64,000 bases of DNA from Candidatus Thalassospirochaeta sargassi (GCA_028532855.1 JAQQAL010000025.1:1-64000), one strand, 5' to 3'; positions 25,735 to 35,270 are shown, numbered from the stretch's first letter. Notes: generated by a model from the letters alone, not told the origin. Program-made: numbers and translations.

Positions 25735-27386
25735 TAAAAAATATTCTTAAAAGCAGGTTCTTTTTCCCGCTGCTTATTTTAGCGGCAGTCTGTGTTTTTT
25801 TTATTCTGAATGCATATAGTTATTACCGCTTCCCGGAGATCGATTACATCGAGCCTGCAGTGGCATATCCAGGCGAGACTATAACAATAATCGGTTCTCA
25901 TTTTGGAAACAGCCGGAAGGGTGCCGAGGTAAGAATTGCAGGTGAACGCCCGATGTCCGATTCGTATTTATTGTGGAGCGATTCGGAAATTACCGTAGAG
26001 GTCCCCTCTGACTCAGGATCGGGAATGGTTATCGTGAAAAACCGGCGGGGCGGAAGCAACGGTGTACTTTTTACAAATCGCGAGCATATCCCCACTATAC
26101 TCTCAGGACCTCAGAAACCTGGATACCCTTATCTTGAAAAAGTTCTACCCGCGAGTGCAGCCGTTGGTTCAATGATCACTCTGAGCGGTTTGAATTTCGG
26201 ACATGAAAGGGGAGAAGCAGCTGTATATTTCACTGCGTCAGGCCTTTATGATAATGAAGGCTTGAACGAGCAATCGCTCGCCGGAATGATACAGGCTTCT
26301 GAAATTGATTACGACTATGAAAGCTGGGGCGATCAACAGATAAATATATGGGTGCCGGATGGTGCGTCATCAGGAAATATCAGGATTAAAACAGACCGCG
26401 GAATCAGTAATGCACTTTATTTTGAGGTAACCGGCAATGTCGGTACCAAGACCTTCGGGGAAAAAATGGGGTTCCAGGTTGAATATGGGATAGATATATC
26501 AGGTGCAGCCGGCGAGCCGGAGAACGGCCTTGATTTATGGGTCCCTGCCGTTAGAGCGGGGCTGGAACAGCGCAATGTCGAGACAGTTACTGAGCCTCTT
26601 CCGTTATGGGATGATTATTACGGTCTTATGAGGTACCACCTGGATGATCTGCTGTCCGGAGAAACCTACAAAGTTTCAGTAAAATCATGGCTCGAACGAT
26701 ATGAAATCGATACTAGAGTGGTCTCATCAAGGGTAAAAACCTGGTATGACGAAGACAGAAGACTTTACCGGAACTATACTTCGGCGGAAAATCTAATACC
26801 AGCTGATAATGAAGACGTTATAAGCGCTACAAAGAAGGCTGTCGGAACTGAGAAGAACCCCTATCTGAAAGCCCTGGCAATATATAGATATCTTTTGAAA
26901 ACTCTAGATTATAAGACTAAACCAGGTTCATCCTCGGTAATAAATAATCTTAATGACAGTGAGGGCGACTCATACACATACAGTATTCTCTTTACTGCAA
27001 TGTGCAGGGCTGCGGGAATCCCCGCACGACCGGAAGCTGGTGTACTCGTATATAACAATAAGCAGGCTGCCAACCACTATTGGGCGGAATTCTACCTTGA
27101 AGGATTCGGATGGATACCTGTAGATGTCGCCCTTGGTGACGGTGCCCGTTTCGGGAATTTCCCGATTGACGAGGATTTGGATCCTGTGGAATACTATTTT
27201 GGTAATCTTGACAGTCATCATATTACCCTTACAGAGGGTATTGTGCCTGTAAGGCAGATAGATCCACAGGGAGTGCTGGGCGGAAGGAAGGGATTATACT
27301 CTCTGCAGACGATTTATGAAGAATCTGCCGGTTTATCGAGTTATTCTTCGTATTGGAGGGCTGTCAGAATCATCGACTGGTGGTAG
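25731..27386 (+). CDS. IPT/TIG plus transglutaminase-like protein with Cys to Ser change
   Basis: A 551-residue protein with an N-terminal membrane anchor (residues 8-28). Two IPT/TIG immunoglobulin-like domains follow (about 36-115 and 134-232, each with a PxxxxxGxxxTIxGxxFG-type start), then a helical linker and a transglutaminase-like domain (about 365-500). In that domain the nucleophile position holds Ser414 (GDSYTYS) rather than Cys, while His449 (NHYWAEFY) and Asp465 (PVDVALGD) remain. It is therefore probably a non-catalytic binding protein or uses a serine nucleophile. It overlaps the preceding gene by four bases and ends the ECF operon. Confidence 0.8.
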   Translation: MIKNILKSRFFFPLLILAAVCVFFILNAYSYYRFPEIDYIEPAVAYPGETITIIGSHFGNSRKGAEVRIAGERPMSDSYLLWSDSEITVEVPSDSGSGMVIVKNRRGGSNGVLFTNREHIPTILSGPQKPGYPYLEKVLPASAAVGSMITLSGLNFGHERGEAAVYFTASGLYDNEGLNEQSLAGMIQASEIDYDYESWGDQQINIWVPDGASSGNIRIKTDRGISNALYFEVTGNVGTKTFGEKMGFQVEYGIDISGAAGEPENGLDLWVPAVRAGLEQRNVETVTEPLPLWDDYYGLMRYHLDDLLSGETYKVSVKSWLERYEIDTRVVSSRVKTWYDEDRRLYRNYTSAENLIPADNEDVISATKKAVGTEKNPYLKALAIYRYLLKTLDYKTKPGSSSVINNLNDSEGDSYTYSILFTAMCRAAGIPARPEAGVLVYNNKQAANHYWAEFYLEGFGWIPVDVALGDGARFGNFPIDEDLDPVEYYFGNLDSHHITLTEGIVPVRQIDPQGVLGGRKGLYSLQTIYEESAGLSSYSSYWRAVRIIDWW

Positions 27387-27481
27387 AATAGAGGGGTGAC
27401 GACAGGTATTTCTGTTTAGGATTAAGGTGTAGTAAGCCGATACTTAAATAGACTAAAATAAAAATTCTGGTTAGGTGGTGT

Positions 27482-28714
27482 ATGGATAATCCTCTACAAC
27501 TCTCTCTGCAGACATTCAGAAAAGGCTCTTACATTATAGTTGAAGGGAAACAGAAGGCTGATTATTTCTACATCATTAGAAACGGCAAGGTCAGGCTCAG
27601 CAAAGAGGTTGAGATTGTCGAAGAAGTTGGCGGTAACGTACTTTCTCCCGGTGACTTTTTCGGTGTTGTATCGACAATGTCTTCCCACAGCCATATTGAA
27701 ACCGCACAGGCATTAACTGACTGTGCGCTTATAACCGTCCATCGTGAACAGTACGGACTTCTCATCGAGAGAAATGCTCCTGTTGCGATGAAAATAATTC
27801 AGCAGTTCTCTCAGAAAATGCGTTTTCTTGATGAAGCTTTGACTCAGATTACTTTTAAAACCACCGCGACTGATGATATTTCACATCTTTTCAAGGTAGC
27901 GGAATACTATGCGCGTCAGAGTCAGTATAATCAGGCATATTATGCTTATCATCAGTATATAAAATATGCACCAGGCGGTGAGAATATAAATACAGCCAAA
28001 GAACGTATGGCAAAGATTAAGCCATATGCCAAGGTTGTTTATCTCGACGGAGATGAGAATAATTTTACGCGCTCATACCCCAAAGATACTATGATCTTCA
28101 GTGAGAGTCAGCCCGGACAGGAGCTGTATATAATCCAGAAGGGAAGCGTTAAAATCACAAAGATAGTAAACGATAATGAACAGCTGCTTGCTCTGCTGAA
28201 GCCCGGAGATATTTTTGGTGAAATGTCTCTGCTTGAGAACAAACCACGTTCGGCTTCAGCGATTGCCCATGATGAAACGGTACTTATGGCTGTAAACAAT
28301 GCCAACTTTAACCGTATGGTGGCATCTCAGCCACAGATTATATCAAAGCTTACTCAGCTGCTTTCAGAGCGCATCTGGTTCATCTATAAGCAGCTGGCTA
28401 ATACCCAGCTGACTGATCCTCTCGGACGTCTCTATGATGCGCTTCTTATCCAGCTTGAAAAATTAAGGGTCCCGGTAGGAACTCAGGCTTATACCTTTGA
28501 TTTCGGTCCCCAGGAGCTTATAAATCTTGTAGGGCTTTCAAAGGATGAGGGTAATGTACTTATAAGGAAGCTGTTTGAAAACTCCAAGGTTAAGGTTTTG
28601 AATAATAAAATACATCTGACCAGCACCGAAGAGGTTGAGAAGCAGGCTAAGTACTACCGCAAGATGGAACGCATTGATAAGTCACGAAAAAAAGGTTCTA
28701 TAAATAATTTCTAA
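27482..28714 (+). CDS. regulator with two cyclic-nucleotide-binding domains and HTH
   Basis: A 410-residue protein. The first cNMP-binding fold covers about residues 8-120 (GDFFGVVSTM). A helical, TPR-like linker follows (about 135-185, with KVAEYYARQSQYNQAYYAY). The second cNMP fold covers about 195-310, with a good phosphate-binding cassette FGEMSLLENKPRSASA. A Crp-type winged helix follows (about 350-395, LINLVGLSKDEGNVLIRKLFE). It is probably a transcription factor responding to cAMP or cGMP. The first cassette lacks the Arg-Ser-Ala pattern and may not bind nucleotide. AGGTGGTG precedes the ATG. It converges with, and overlaps by four bases, the PIMT-like gene. Confidence 0.82.
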   Translation: MDNPLQLSLQTFRKGSYIIVEGKQKADYFYIIRNGKVRLSKEVEIVEEVGGNVLSPGDFFGVVSTMSSHSHIETAQALTDCALITVHREQYGLLIERNAPVAMKIIQQFSQKMRFLDEALTQITFKTTATDDISHLFKVAEYYARQSQYNQAYYAYHQYIKYAPGGENINTAKERMAKIKPYAKVVYLDGDENNFTRSYPKDTMIFSESQPGQELYIIQKGSVKITKIVNDNEQLLALLKPGDIFGEMSLLENKPRSASAIAHDETVLMAVNNANFNRMVASQPQIISKLTQLLSERIWFIYKQLANTQLTDPLGRLYDALLIQLEKLRVPVGTQAYTFDFGPQELINLVGLSKDEGNVLIRKLFENSKVKVLNNKIHLTSTEEVEKQAKYYRKMERIDKSRKKGSINNF

Positions 28715-29439
28715 TTTGTAATCCTAAGTGCTTTTATCTCGGGGAAGTAGCAGCTGCCTCCGCAGCTTATGCTGTCGCCGAGAAGAGAGCGTCTAAGCGA
28801 TACTATCTGCTGAAATCCGCCTTCCTCAGCGAGGATGAAGGTCATGTTGCCCTGAATTGCCAGGCGCTCAGTGAGCTTTTCGGACACCTCGGAAACAGCA
28901 CCGCAGATGAAAATCTTATCAAAAGCAATTATATCACTGAAGGCGTTTATATCCGATTTTGCTGATGTCCGTATATTGGATATTCCGAGTTCGGCAAAAA
29001 GAGACTTATATTCACCGGCTGCCGGGGTTTCTTCTATCAGGTAAATTTCAGCTGCTAGTTCGGAGAGAATTGCAGCTGGATACCCGGTGTTACTGCCGGC
29101 TATCAGTATTTTGTCCGAGGATGATGGTGAAAGCATTCCGATGGCTGCAAGTGTATCGCCGGGAGAGGCAAGAAAGCCGCCATAGCTGCCGGGTAGGGAG
29201 ATGTTGTCATAGGCAATGCTGCTGTAGGTTTCATCAATAAAAATATGTCTGGGGACTTTTTTGAGGGCTTCTATTATTGATGAGTTGATACCGCGACCGG
29301 ATGATGAAAGTTCAGTTGCAAGATTGATATTATTATTAATCCATTCCACTTTGGCCTGTTCACTCTGGGCATACAGAGACATGAGTGAAAAAAGAGAGAA
29401 TATAAAGAGTGCTCGACGAAAGAAGCGTATACGAAACAT
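28711..29439 (-). CDS. exported PIMT-like (isoaspartyl methyltransferase-like) protein
   Basis: A 242-residue protein with a clear signal peptide (basic MFRIRFFRR, hydrophobic core, cleavage near YAQ at residue 25). The rest follows the protein-L-isoaspartate methyltransferase pattern: VPRHIFIDE, AYDNISLPG, a Ser at the QTIS position (GGFLAS) and a SAM-site-like IAGSNTGYPAAIL. The usual GxGxG of that site reads GSNTG, and S-adenosylmethionine is not expected outside the cytoplasm. It may be a repurposed binding protein. Its 3' end overlaps the convergent cNMP regulator by four bases. Confidence 0.65.
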   Translation of the reverse strand: MFRIRFFRRALFIFSLFSLMSLYAQSEQAKVEWINNNINLATELSSSGRGINSSIIEALKKVPRHIFIDETYSSIAYDNISLPGSYGGFLASPGDTLAAIGMLSPSSSDKILIAGSNTGYPAAILSELAAEIYLIEETPAAGEYKSLFAELGISNIRTSAKSDINAFSDIIAFDKIFICGAVSEVSEKLTERLAIQGNMTFILAEEGGFQQIVSLRRSLLGDSISCGGSCYFPEIKALRITN

Positions 29440-29562
29440 ATAAAAAGATTAGCACATTATGGAGATCTTTGCCATACGAAGGTATTTTCGATTTTAGCTT
29501 GATTGATGCAAAGCCGCTAATCTGATAATATCCAAACCTGAAATTACTTACGGAGACGATAG

Positions 29563-32217
29563 ATGAGTACCAGCGAAATGGCAAAGGCTTACAACCCAAA
29601 AGATTTTGAAGACAGGATTTACAAGTACTGGACGGAGAACGGCTGCTTTCAGCCCGCAGATACTTCCGATGAAGATAAAGATCCTTTTGTCATAGTGATT
29701 CCGCCTCCTAACGTAACGGGTGTTCTTCATATGGGGCACGGTTTGAACAACATACTTCAGGATGTCTTAATCCGTTATCACAGAATGAACGGCAGACCGG
29801 CGCTATGGGTTCCTGGTACCGATCATGCAGGAATTGCAACACAGAACATAGTAGAAAAAAGGCTTCGTGCAAAGGGTATTGAACGACATGAGCTTGGACG
29901 CGAGAAGTTCGTCGAAGAAACCTGGAAGGTTAAGGACGAGCATCATGCAATTATAAAGAAACAGCTGCAGAAGATAGGATCTTCATGTGACTGGAGCCGG
30001 GAGAGGTTCACCCTTGATGAGGGCTGCTCAAAAGCTGTTCGCGAGGTTTTTGTGGGGCTCTACGAGCGTGGTCTCGTTTATAAGGGTAACTATCTTGTAA
30101 ACTGGTGTCCCTCCTGCGGGACTGCGCTTGCAGATGATGAAGTAGAGCATGAAGAACAGCAGGGTAAGATGTATCACTATTATTATCCCCTTGAAGACGG
30201 TAGTGGAAAACTTGAGATTGCTACAACCCGACCAGAGACCATGCTTGGAGACAGTGCTGTTGCTGTTCATCCTGATGATGAACGCTATAAACACCTCATC
30301 GGTAAAATGCTGAAACTGCCTCTTACCGATAGGCTTATACCGATAGTTGCCGATTCTTATGTTTCAATCGAGTTCGGTACCGGTGCGGTCAAGGTTACTC
30401 CGGCCCATGACCCGAATGACTGGGAGATAGGAAACAGGCATGATCTTGAACGTATAAACATTCTTAATGATGATGCAACTCTGAACTCCAACGTTCCTGA
30501 AAAATATCGAGGACTGGACGTTATTGAAGCAAGAAAGGCTGTTGTTGAAGATCTTAAGGCTGAGGGACTCTATATAAAGGATGTGGAGCATGTTCATCAG
30601 GTAGGGCAGTGCTATCGCTGTAATACTACTGTTCAGCCTTATCTTTCAAAACAGTGGTTTGTTTCCATGAAGGGGATGGCTGAAAAGGCACTGAAAGCCT
30701 GGGAGAATGATGAAATCGAATTTTTCCCCAGAAAGTGGGAGAATACATATAAACATTGGCTGAACAACATACGCGACTGGTGTATTTCCAGGCAGTTGTG
30801 GTGGGGGCATCGAATTCCAGTCTGGTACTGTGATGACTGCGGCGAAATGATTGTCGCGAATGATGATCCGTCAGAATGTCCTAAATGCGGAAGTATGAAA
30901 CTTACTCAGGATTCTGATGTACTTGATACCTGGTTTTCATCATGGCTGTGGCCGTTTTCCACCCTCGGCTGGCCTGAGAAAACAGATGATCTGAAGAAGT
31001 TTTTCCCGACATCAACCCTGGTAACCGGTTATGATATTATTTTCTTCTGGGTTTCCAGGATGATTATGGCTTCGCTTGAGTTTATGGAAGAAGTTCCATT
31101 CCGGGATATTTATATCACAGGTCTTGTTCGTGATAAGCAGGGCAGGAAAATGTCAAAGTCTCTCGGTAATGGTCTTGATCCGCTTGAAATTGTCGATGAA
31201 TTCGGTGCCGATGCCCTGAAGTTCACTATGACCTTCCTCTCAGCTCAGGGACAGGATATCCTGATAGATACTGAATCATTCAAGCTTGGTTCAAAATTCG
31301 CAAATAAGGTATGGAATGCTTCGCGTTATATTATGATGAATGTTGAAGGCAGAAATATTATTCCGTTTGAAAATATTGAACTTAAAGAGATCGATAAATG
31401 GATTCTCCATAGGCTGAATGAAGGTCTAAAGAATGCTAATGCTGCACTTGAAGTTTACCGCTTCAATGATTTTGCACAGGCCGGCTATGAGTTTTTCTGG
31501 AACGATTTCTGCGACTGGTATATTGAGGCTTCCAAACTGTCTCTGTACAGCAAGGATGAAGCAGAGAAGGATAGGGCGATATCAATGCTTGTGTATGTGC
31601 TTGAACAGGGGCTGAAGATGCTGCATCCCTACCTTTCGTTTATAACTGAAGAAATCTATCAGAAGCTGCCGCAGACAGAAGGTCCGCTGATTACTGCTGA
31701 ATATCCGGCGGTCACTGAAGCGCACACTTTTCCTGATACTGCCGAAAGTTTTGCACTGCTTCAGGATCTAATCAGAGGGATCAGAACACTGCGTTCAGAA
31801 TTCACCATTCCGCCTGAGAAAAAGATACCTGTAACTGTTTTTATGGATGATGGTTTCAGGGCCGTTGATTTTTTCAGCGGTCATAAGGCTCTTATCGCTC
31901 AGCTGGTTAACACCGATAAGCTCGAGCTGACTACAGTTAAACCTTCAATTGAGGGCAGTGTTGCAGCAGCGGGCAGCGGTTTCGAAGCCTATGTATACAT
32001 CAGGGATGTAATAGACATTGATAAAGAGGTTGCAAAGCTTAAGAAGGAACAGCAGAAAATGGAAAAGATGATTAAGCAGACCGAAGGTAAGCTTAAGAAT
32101 GAAAGGTTCTTGTCTAACGCTCCTGAGGATGTAGTTGAAAAAGAAAAAAGTAAGCTTGCTGAGTTCACCGAAAGGGCTCAGAAGGTTGGTTTTTATATCT
32201 CAGAACTGACCGAATAG
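29563..32217 (+). CDS. valS: valyl-tRNA synthetase
   Basis: An 884-residue class I synthetase. HIGH-type motif HMGH in PPNVTGVLHMGHGL (about residue 55), the editing (CP1) domain with TTRPETMLGD and HDPNDWE, a Zn-type CPKCG, KMSKS in GRKMSKSLGN (about residue 530), and the C-terminal coiled-coil arm (about 820-884, rich in Lys and Glu) typical of ValRS. GGAG lies upstream of the ATG. No T-box leader is seen. It ends one base from the convergent histidine kinase gene with no terminator between. Confidence 0.95.
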   Translation: MSTSEMAKAYNPKDFEDRIYKYWTENGCFQPADTSDEDKDPFVIVIPPPNVTGVLHMGHGLNNILQDVLIRYHRMNGRPALWVPGTDHAGIATQNIVEKRLRAKGIERHELGREKFVEETWKVKDEHHAIIKKQLQKIGSSCDWSRERFTLDEGCSKAVREVFVGLYERGLVYKGNYLVNWCPSCGTALADDEVEHEEQQGKMYHYYYPLEDGSGKLEIATTRPETMLGDSAVAVHPDDERYKHLIGKMLKLPLTDRLIPIVADSYVSIEFGTGAVKVTPAHDPNDWEIGNRHDLERINILNDDATLNSNVPEKYRGLDVIEARKAVVEDLKAEGLYIKDVEHVHQVGQCYRCNTTVQPYLSKQWFVSMKGMAEKALKAWENDEIEFFPRKWENTYKHWLNNIRDWCISRQLWWGHRIPVWYCDDCGEMIVANDDPSECPKCGSMKLTQDSDVLDTWFSSWLWPFSTLGWPEKTDDLKKFFPTSTLVTGYDIIFFWVSRMIMASLEFMEEVPFRDIYITGLVRDKQGRKMSKSLGNGLDPLEIVDEFGADALKFTMTFLSAQGQDILIDTESFKLGSKFANKVWNASRYIMMNVEGRNIIPFENIELKEIDKWILHRLNEGLKNANAALEVYRFNDFAQAGYEFFWNDFCDWYIEASKLSLYSKDEAEKDRAISMLVYVLEQGLKMLHPYLSFITEEIYQKLPQTEGPLITAEYPAVTEAHTFPDTAESFALLQDLIRGIRTLRSEFTIPPEKKIPVTVFMDDGFRAVDFFSGHKALIAQLVNTDKLELTTVKPSIEGSVAAAGSGFEAYVYIRDVIDIDKEVAKLKKEQQKMEKMIKQTEGKLKNERFLSNAPEDVVEKEKSKLAEFTERAQKVGFYISELTE

Positions 32218-32218
32218 A

Positions 32219-33475
32219 TCAGACTGGCAGATTGAGGGTGAAGGTTGAGCCTTGGCCCTCAATGCTTTTTACCTCAATGCTCCCGCCTAATAATTCAGCA
32301 TAAGATCTACATATTGAAAGACCCAGACCGTTGCCGCGGTAGGGGCGTTCATAGCCGCTGTTGATCTGAAAAAAAGGACTGAAAATCTCCTGCATATATT
32401 CGGACGCAATACCAATGCCGGTATCGCGGACGTTTATCTCAAGCCGGTTTTCTTTAAGTTCGCATATAAGTGCCACCTCACCTGTCTCTGTAAATTTAAG
32501 AGCATTTCCTATGAGGCTGTTAAGCATGGCCCGGAGCTTATGGCTGTCAGTGTTTATGTTTGTGTTTTCTGATATTCCGCTGAAAATCAGCTTCAGGGTG
32601 ATATTCTTGGAAGATGCTCTTATAGAAAACACCCTGCTTACATCCCTGATGAAGGGCCGGATTGACAATAATTCTATATCGCATTCGACATGACCAGTCT
32701 CGATTCCGGCAATATCAATAATACTGTCCACTGTTTCTGTAAGCTGGTCTCCGCATTCTCTGATTATCTTCAGATAGCTCTGGTCGCATTTGTCTCCAGC
32801 TTGTATGGAAATCAGTCTGGAGTAACCGATGATGCCGTTTAAGGGTGTTCTAATTTCATGGCTTATATTAGTGAGGAAGGCTGTTTTTATCATGTTTGCC
32901 TTCTCTGCCTGGATTCTGGCATCCTCAGAAGTTTTTATCTCTTCGTGAATGCGCATTGTCCCCATTAAAGAAATAATCCCTGTAAAGGTTATAAAAAAGA
33001 CATTACCCGCAAGCCAGCTGTGCCCATTGGAATAGATGGCTTCATCAAGTATTTTCTGCTCAAAAATTGCAGTAAGAATATACGAAAGTTCGGTAAGGAT
33101 GAAGAACAAGGCTGTTGAAAGAATATTAAGTCTGAATATGAAATCGCAGGCAAGTATCATCAATGAAAGGCCGGCAGAATAAAAATAAAAAGCCGGCTCT
33201 TCAGGTTCTGATATAATAAGAATAAGGAGGATTCCTGCAACACCGCTTATCAATAGAAAATGGCTTAGGGCTCCGGCAATTTTTTCAGCCATTGGGATGT
33301 ATGTTAATCCTAAAGCAATTAAGGACGCAGGAATAAGCAGGAAGTAGCGAATAATCCATGCATTTTTAAAATTAATGGGTAGGGCATAATAATCCAGAAC
33401 TCCGAATATACCGTAGATAACAAGGGCTAGAAAAATACTTTTTCGAATTACCTTTATACCTTCTGATTTTGCCAC
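32219..33475 (-). CDS. membrane sensor histidine kinase
   Basis: A 418-residue sensor kinase. Six or seven hydrophobic helices (residues about 12-175) form an integral sensor with no large extracytoplasmic loop. The HisKA domain has phospho-acceptor His206 (SHEIRTPLNG), and the ATPase domain has N-box GNALKF, DTGIGI and GNGLGLSI. There is no receiver domain and no adjacent response regulator. The start is GTG at 33475 without a Shine-Dalgarno; TATAAT ends six bases upstream, suggesting a leaderless mRNA. The sensor type suggests a membrane-state or small-molecule signal, which is inferred. Confidence 0.88.
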   Translation of the reverse strand: MAKSEGIKVIRKSIFLALVIYGIFGVLDYYALPINFKNAWIIRYFLLIPASLIALGLTYIPMAEKIAGALSHFLLISGVAGILLILIISEPEEPAFYFYSAGLSLMILACDFIFRLNILSTALFFILTELSYILTAIFEQKILDEAIYSNGHSWLAGNVFFITFTGIISLMGTMRIHEEIKTSEDARIQAEKANMIKTAFLTNISHEIRTPLNGIIGYSRLISIQAGDKCDQSYLKIIRECGDQLTETVDSIIDIAGIETGHVECDIELLSIRPFIRDVSRVFSIRASSKNITLKLIFSGISENTNINTDSHKLRAMLNSLIGNALKFTETGEVALICELKENRLEINVRDTGIGIASEYMQEIFSPFFQINSGYERPYRGNGLGLSICRSYAELLGGSIEVKSIEGQGSTFTLNLPV

Positions 33476-33481
33476 ATATAA

Positions 33482-33510
33482 ATTATAGGATGTTTGATTC
33501 CAGAATGCAA
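33482..33510 (-). promoter_or_regulatory. promoter of the histidine kinase gene, probably leaderless
   Basis: Minus strand TTGCAT (33505-33510), a 17-base spacer and TATAAT (33482-33487), six bases before the GTG start. The expected start of transcription is at the GTG. Confidence 0.6.
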
Positions 33511-33520
33511 CAAACCTTTT

Positions 33521-34030
33521 TTAATCCTGAACCTCGGTAACAAGAGCGTCAAAAAGGGTCATCATATCTTCGTTGGTCTTTCTGAGCCTTCCGCCTATGA
33601 TTTTAGCAATCGCCCTGGTAACGGGAAGTCCGATATGCGGGTCGGAATCCCCAAGTTCAAGAAAGTCTTTCTTGCCGATAACAAGGGCCGTGGTATCCTC
33701 GGTAGCCATTACAGTGGCTGAACGTTTATCATCATCAATCAGAGCCATCTCTCCGATGAAAATGTTGTATTCAGCTTTCAGGCTGGCTACTACATAGTCG
33801 TCCCCGGCCATAGTTTTTTTTAGGATATCTACGCTGCCCTCAAGAAGGATGAATAGCTCGTCTCCCATATCTCCCTCTTTGATTAGGCAGTCGTTTTTAC
33901 CGAATTTACGAATTGAACAGATATCAAGAACCTGTTTTACTGCATCCTCATTATCTTTAATAGATTCGAAGATAGCGATTTTTTTAAGTTTTTCTGCGTG
34001 TTCCGCTAATTCTTTATTGAAGAGTCCCAT
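33521..34030 (-). CDS. single cyclic-nucleotide-binding domain protein
   Basis: A 169-residue soluble protein made mainly of one cNMP-binding fold (about residues 20-140). The cassette reads FIGEMALIDDDKRSATVMA, with the Glu and Arg that contact the nucleotide phosphate and ribose. Short helices flank it and no DNA-binding domain is present. It starts 10 bases after the K+ channel gene on the same strand with AGGAG upstream, so the two are probably one operon. The simplest reading is a separate ligand-sensing subunit or regulator for that channel. Confidence 0.85.
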   Translation of the reverse strand: MGLFNKELAEHAEKLKKIAIFESIKDNEDAVKQVLDICSIRKFGKNDCLIKEGDMGDELFILLEGSVDILKKTMAGDDYVVASLKAEYNIFIGEMALIDDDKRSATVMATEDTTALVIGKKDFLELGDSDPHIGLPVTRAIAKIIGGRLRKTNEDMMTLFDALVTEVQD

Positions 34031-34040
34031 CCTATATCTC

Positions 34041-35270
34041 CTATACCGCTGCTTCAGTAGAATTCGGGACGGTTTTTACAAAACGCTCTATAACTATAGC
34101 TCTTGAATGTTTCTGGATGATATAGTCATCCGCCGGAATAAATACAGGTTTGTTGATTGAAAGATCTTTGACAAGCTGCAGGTTTGTAACAAGTTTAGAG
34201 ATGTCGGGAGTTTTTTGTGCTTCCCTTACGGCTTCCATTTTTACTTTGTTAGGCGAACCGGTATTTTCGAGGATGCCTATCAGCATCCTTGAGCCGTCAC
34301 CGGAGAAATTCTCTTTATAACTGCCGAATGTTTCCCCAACATTTTTTGGATCAATTCTTATTGTGTTCAGATGAGTGTCTGACTCAAGGTTTGATACAAG
34401 ATTGTTAAGGATGTTGGCCAGTCCATTGGTGACTGTAGTTCCTGCAAGCATCTGGCGATTCAAATCTCTTGGGAAGAGAATCTCGTCGCACATCGCATTT
34501 CGCAGATACGGCTCGTATTTTTTATCTACAAGTTCTGCGCAGACATAAAGATCCTTTGCCATAGATTTAATAGTAAGCACGGTCATAACGGTTTTGGAAT
34601 CAGCCTCGGATGATCCGGCGCTTTCAAAGGTGTCTCCAAGAATAATTGCTTTTAACGCCCTTTGGATATTCGCTCTCTTAAGGGTATCTTCTGAGAAGTA
34701 GTCACCTCTGATATATTTAACTTTTTTAAGTGCCGGAAGTTCTTTGAGTGCTTCAATTCTTTCTGAATCTATATTCGAAATTATTACAATCTTTTCGGCT
34801 GTTGTCTTATCTGACAATTCCAGAATATCACGAACGATATCGCTCATATTATTCTTCCATCCGCAGATTATAATGTGGTCTTCAAGTTTTGGGAAATCCA
34901 TTAATCCTCTCCTTGCTCTGGTGTTACTTTCAACGAAAACAGACGCGAAAGTACCTGACAGAAGGCTGACTAATGCCATACTGCCGAAAATTGCTACCAT
35001 TGTGATAGCCTGTCCCGGAACAGTAACAGGTGATTTGTCACCGTATCCGACAGTACTGAAGGTAATAACAGCCCACCAGATTCCGTCGAAAAAAGATTTA
35101 AACTGTTCGTTTTGACCAATCTCAAGTAATGTGACAAGACCTGCCATCCCACCGAACAGAAGGACGAAGAAAATCGTCAGTCTATAAAATGGCGATTCGG
35201 TAAATGTGTCCCATGCCTGCCTGAGTTTTTTTCTGATTCTTGCTCGTTTACTCATCTCTATATATAACAT
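34041..35270 (-). CDS. two-helix K+ channel with RCK/TrkA-N domain
   Basis: A 409-residue potassium channel. TM1 lies at about residues 30-50, the pore loop carries the selectivity filter TVGYGD at 73-78, and TM2 at about 85-113. A cytoplasmic RCK domain follows (HIIICGWKNN near 130), with a Rossmann core and a long C-terminal part. The GxGxxG of the RCK nucleotide site is not complete (CGWKNN), so NAD or ATP binding is uncertain. The start is ATG at 35270; another in-frame ATG at 35255 is possible and neither has a good Shine-Dalgarno. The next gene encodes a lone cNMP domain. Confidence 0.85.
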   Translation of the reverse strand: MLYIEMSKRARIRKKLRQAWDTFTESPFYRLTIFFVLLFGGMAGLVTLLEIGQNEQFKSFFDGIWWAVITFSTVGYGDKSPVTVPGQAITMVAIFGSMALVSLLSGTFASVFVESNTRARRGLMDFPKLEDHIIICGWKNNMSDIVRDILELSDKTTAEKIVIISNIDSERIEALKELPALKKVKYIRGDYFSEDTLKRANIQRALKAIILGDTFESAGSSEADSKTVMTVLTIKSMAKDLYVCAELVDKKYEPYLRNAMCDEILFPRDLNRQMLAGTTVTNGLANILNNLVSNLESDTHLNTIRIDPKNVGETFGSYKENFSGDGSRMLIGILENTGSPNKVKMEAVREAQKTPDISKLVTNLQLVKDLSINKPVFIPADDYIIQKHSRAIVIERFVKTVPNSTEAAV

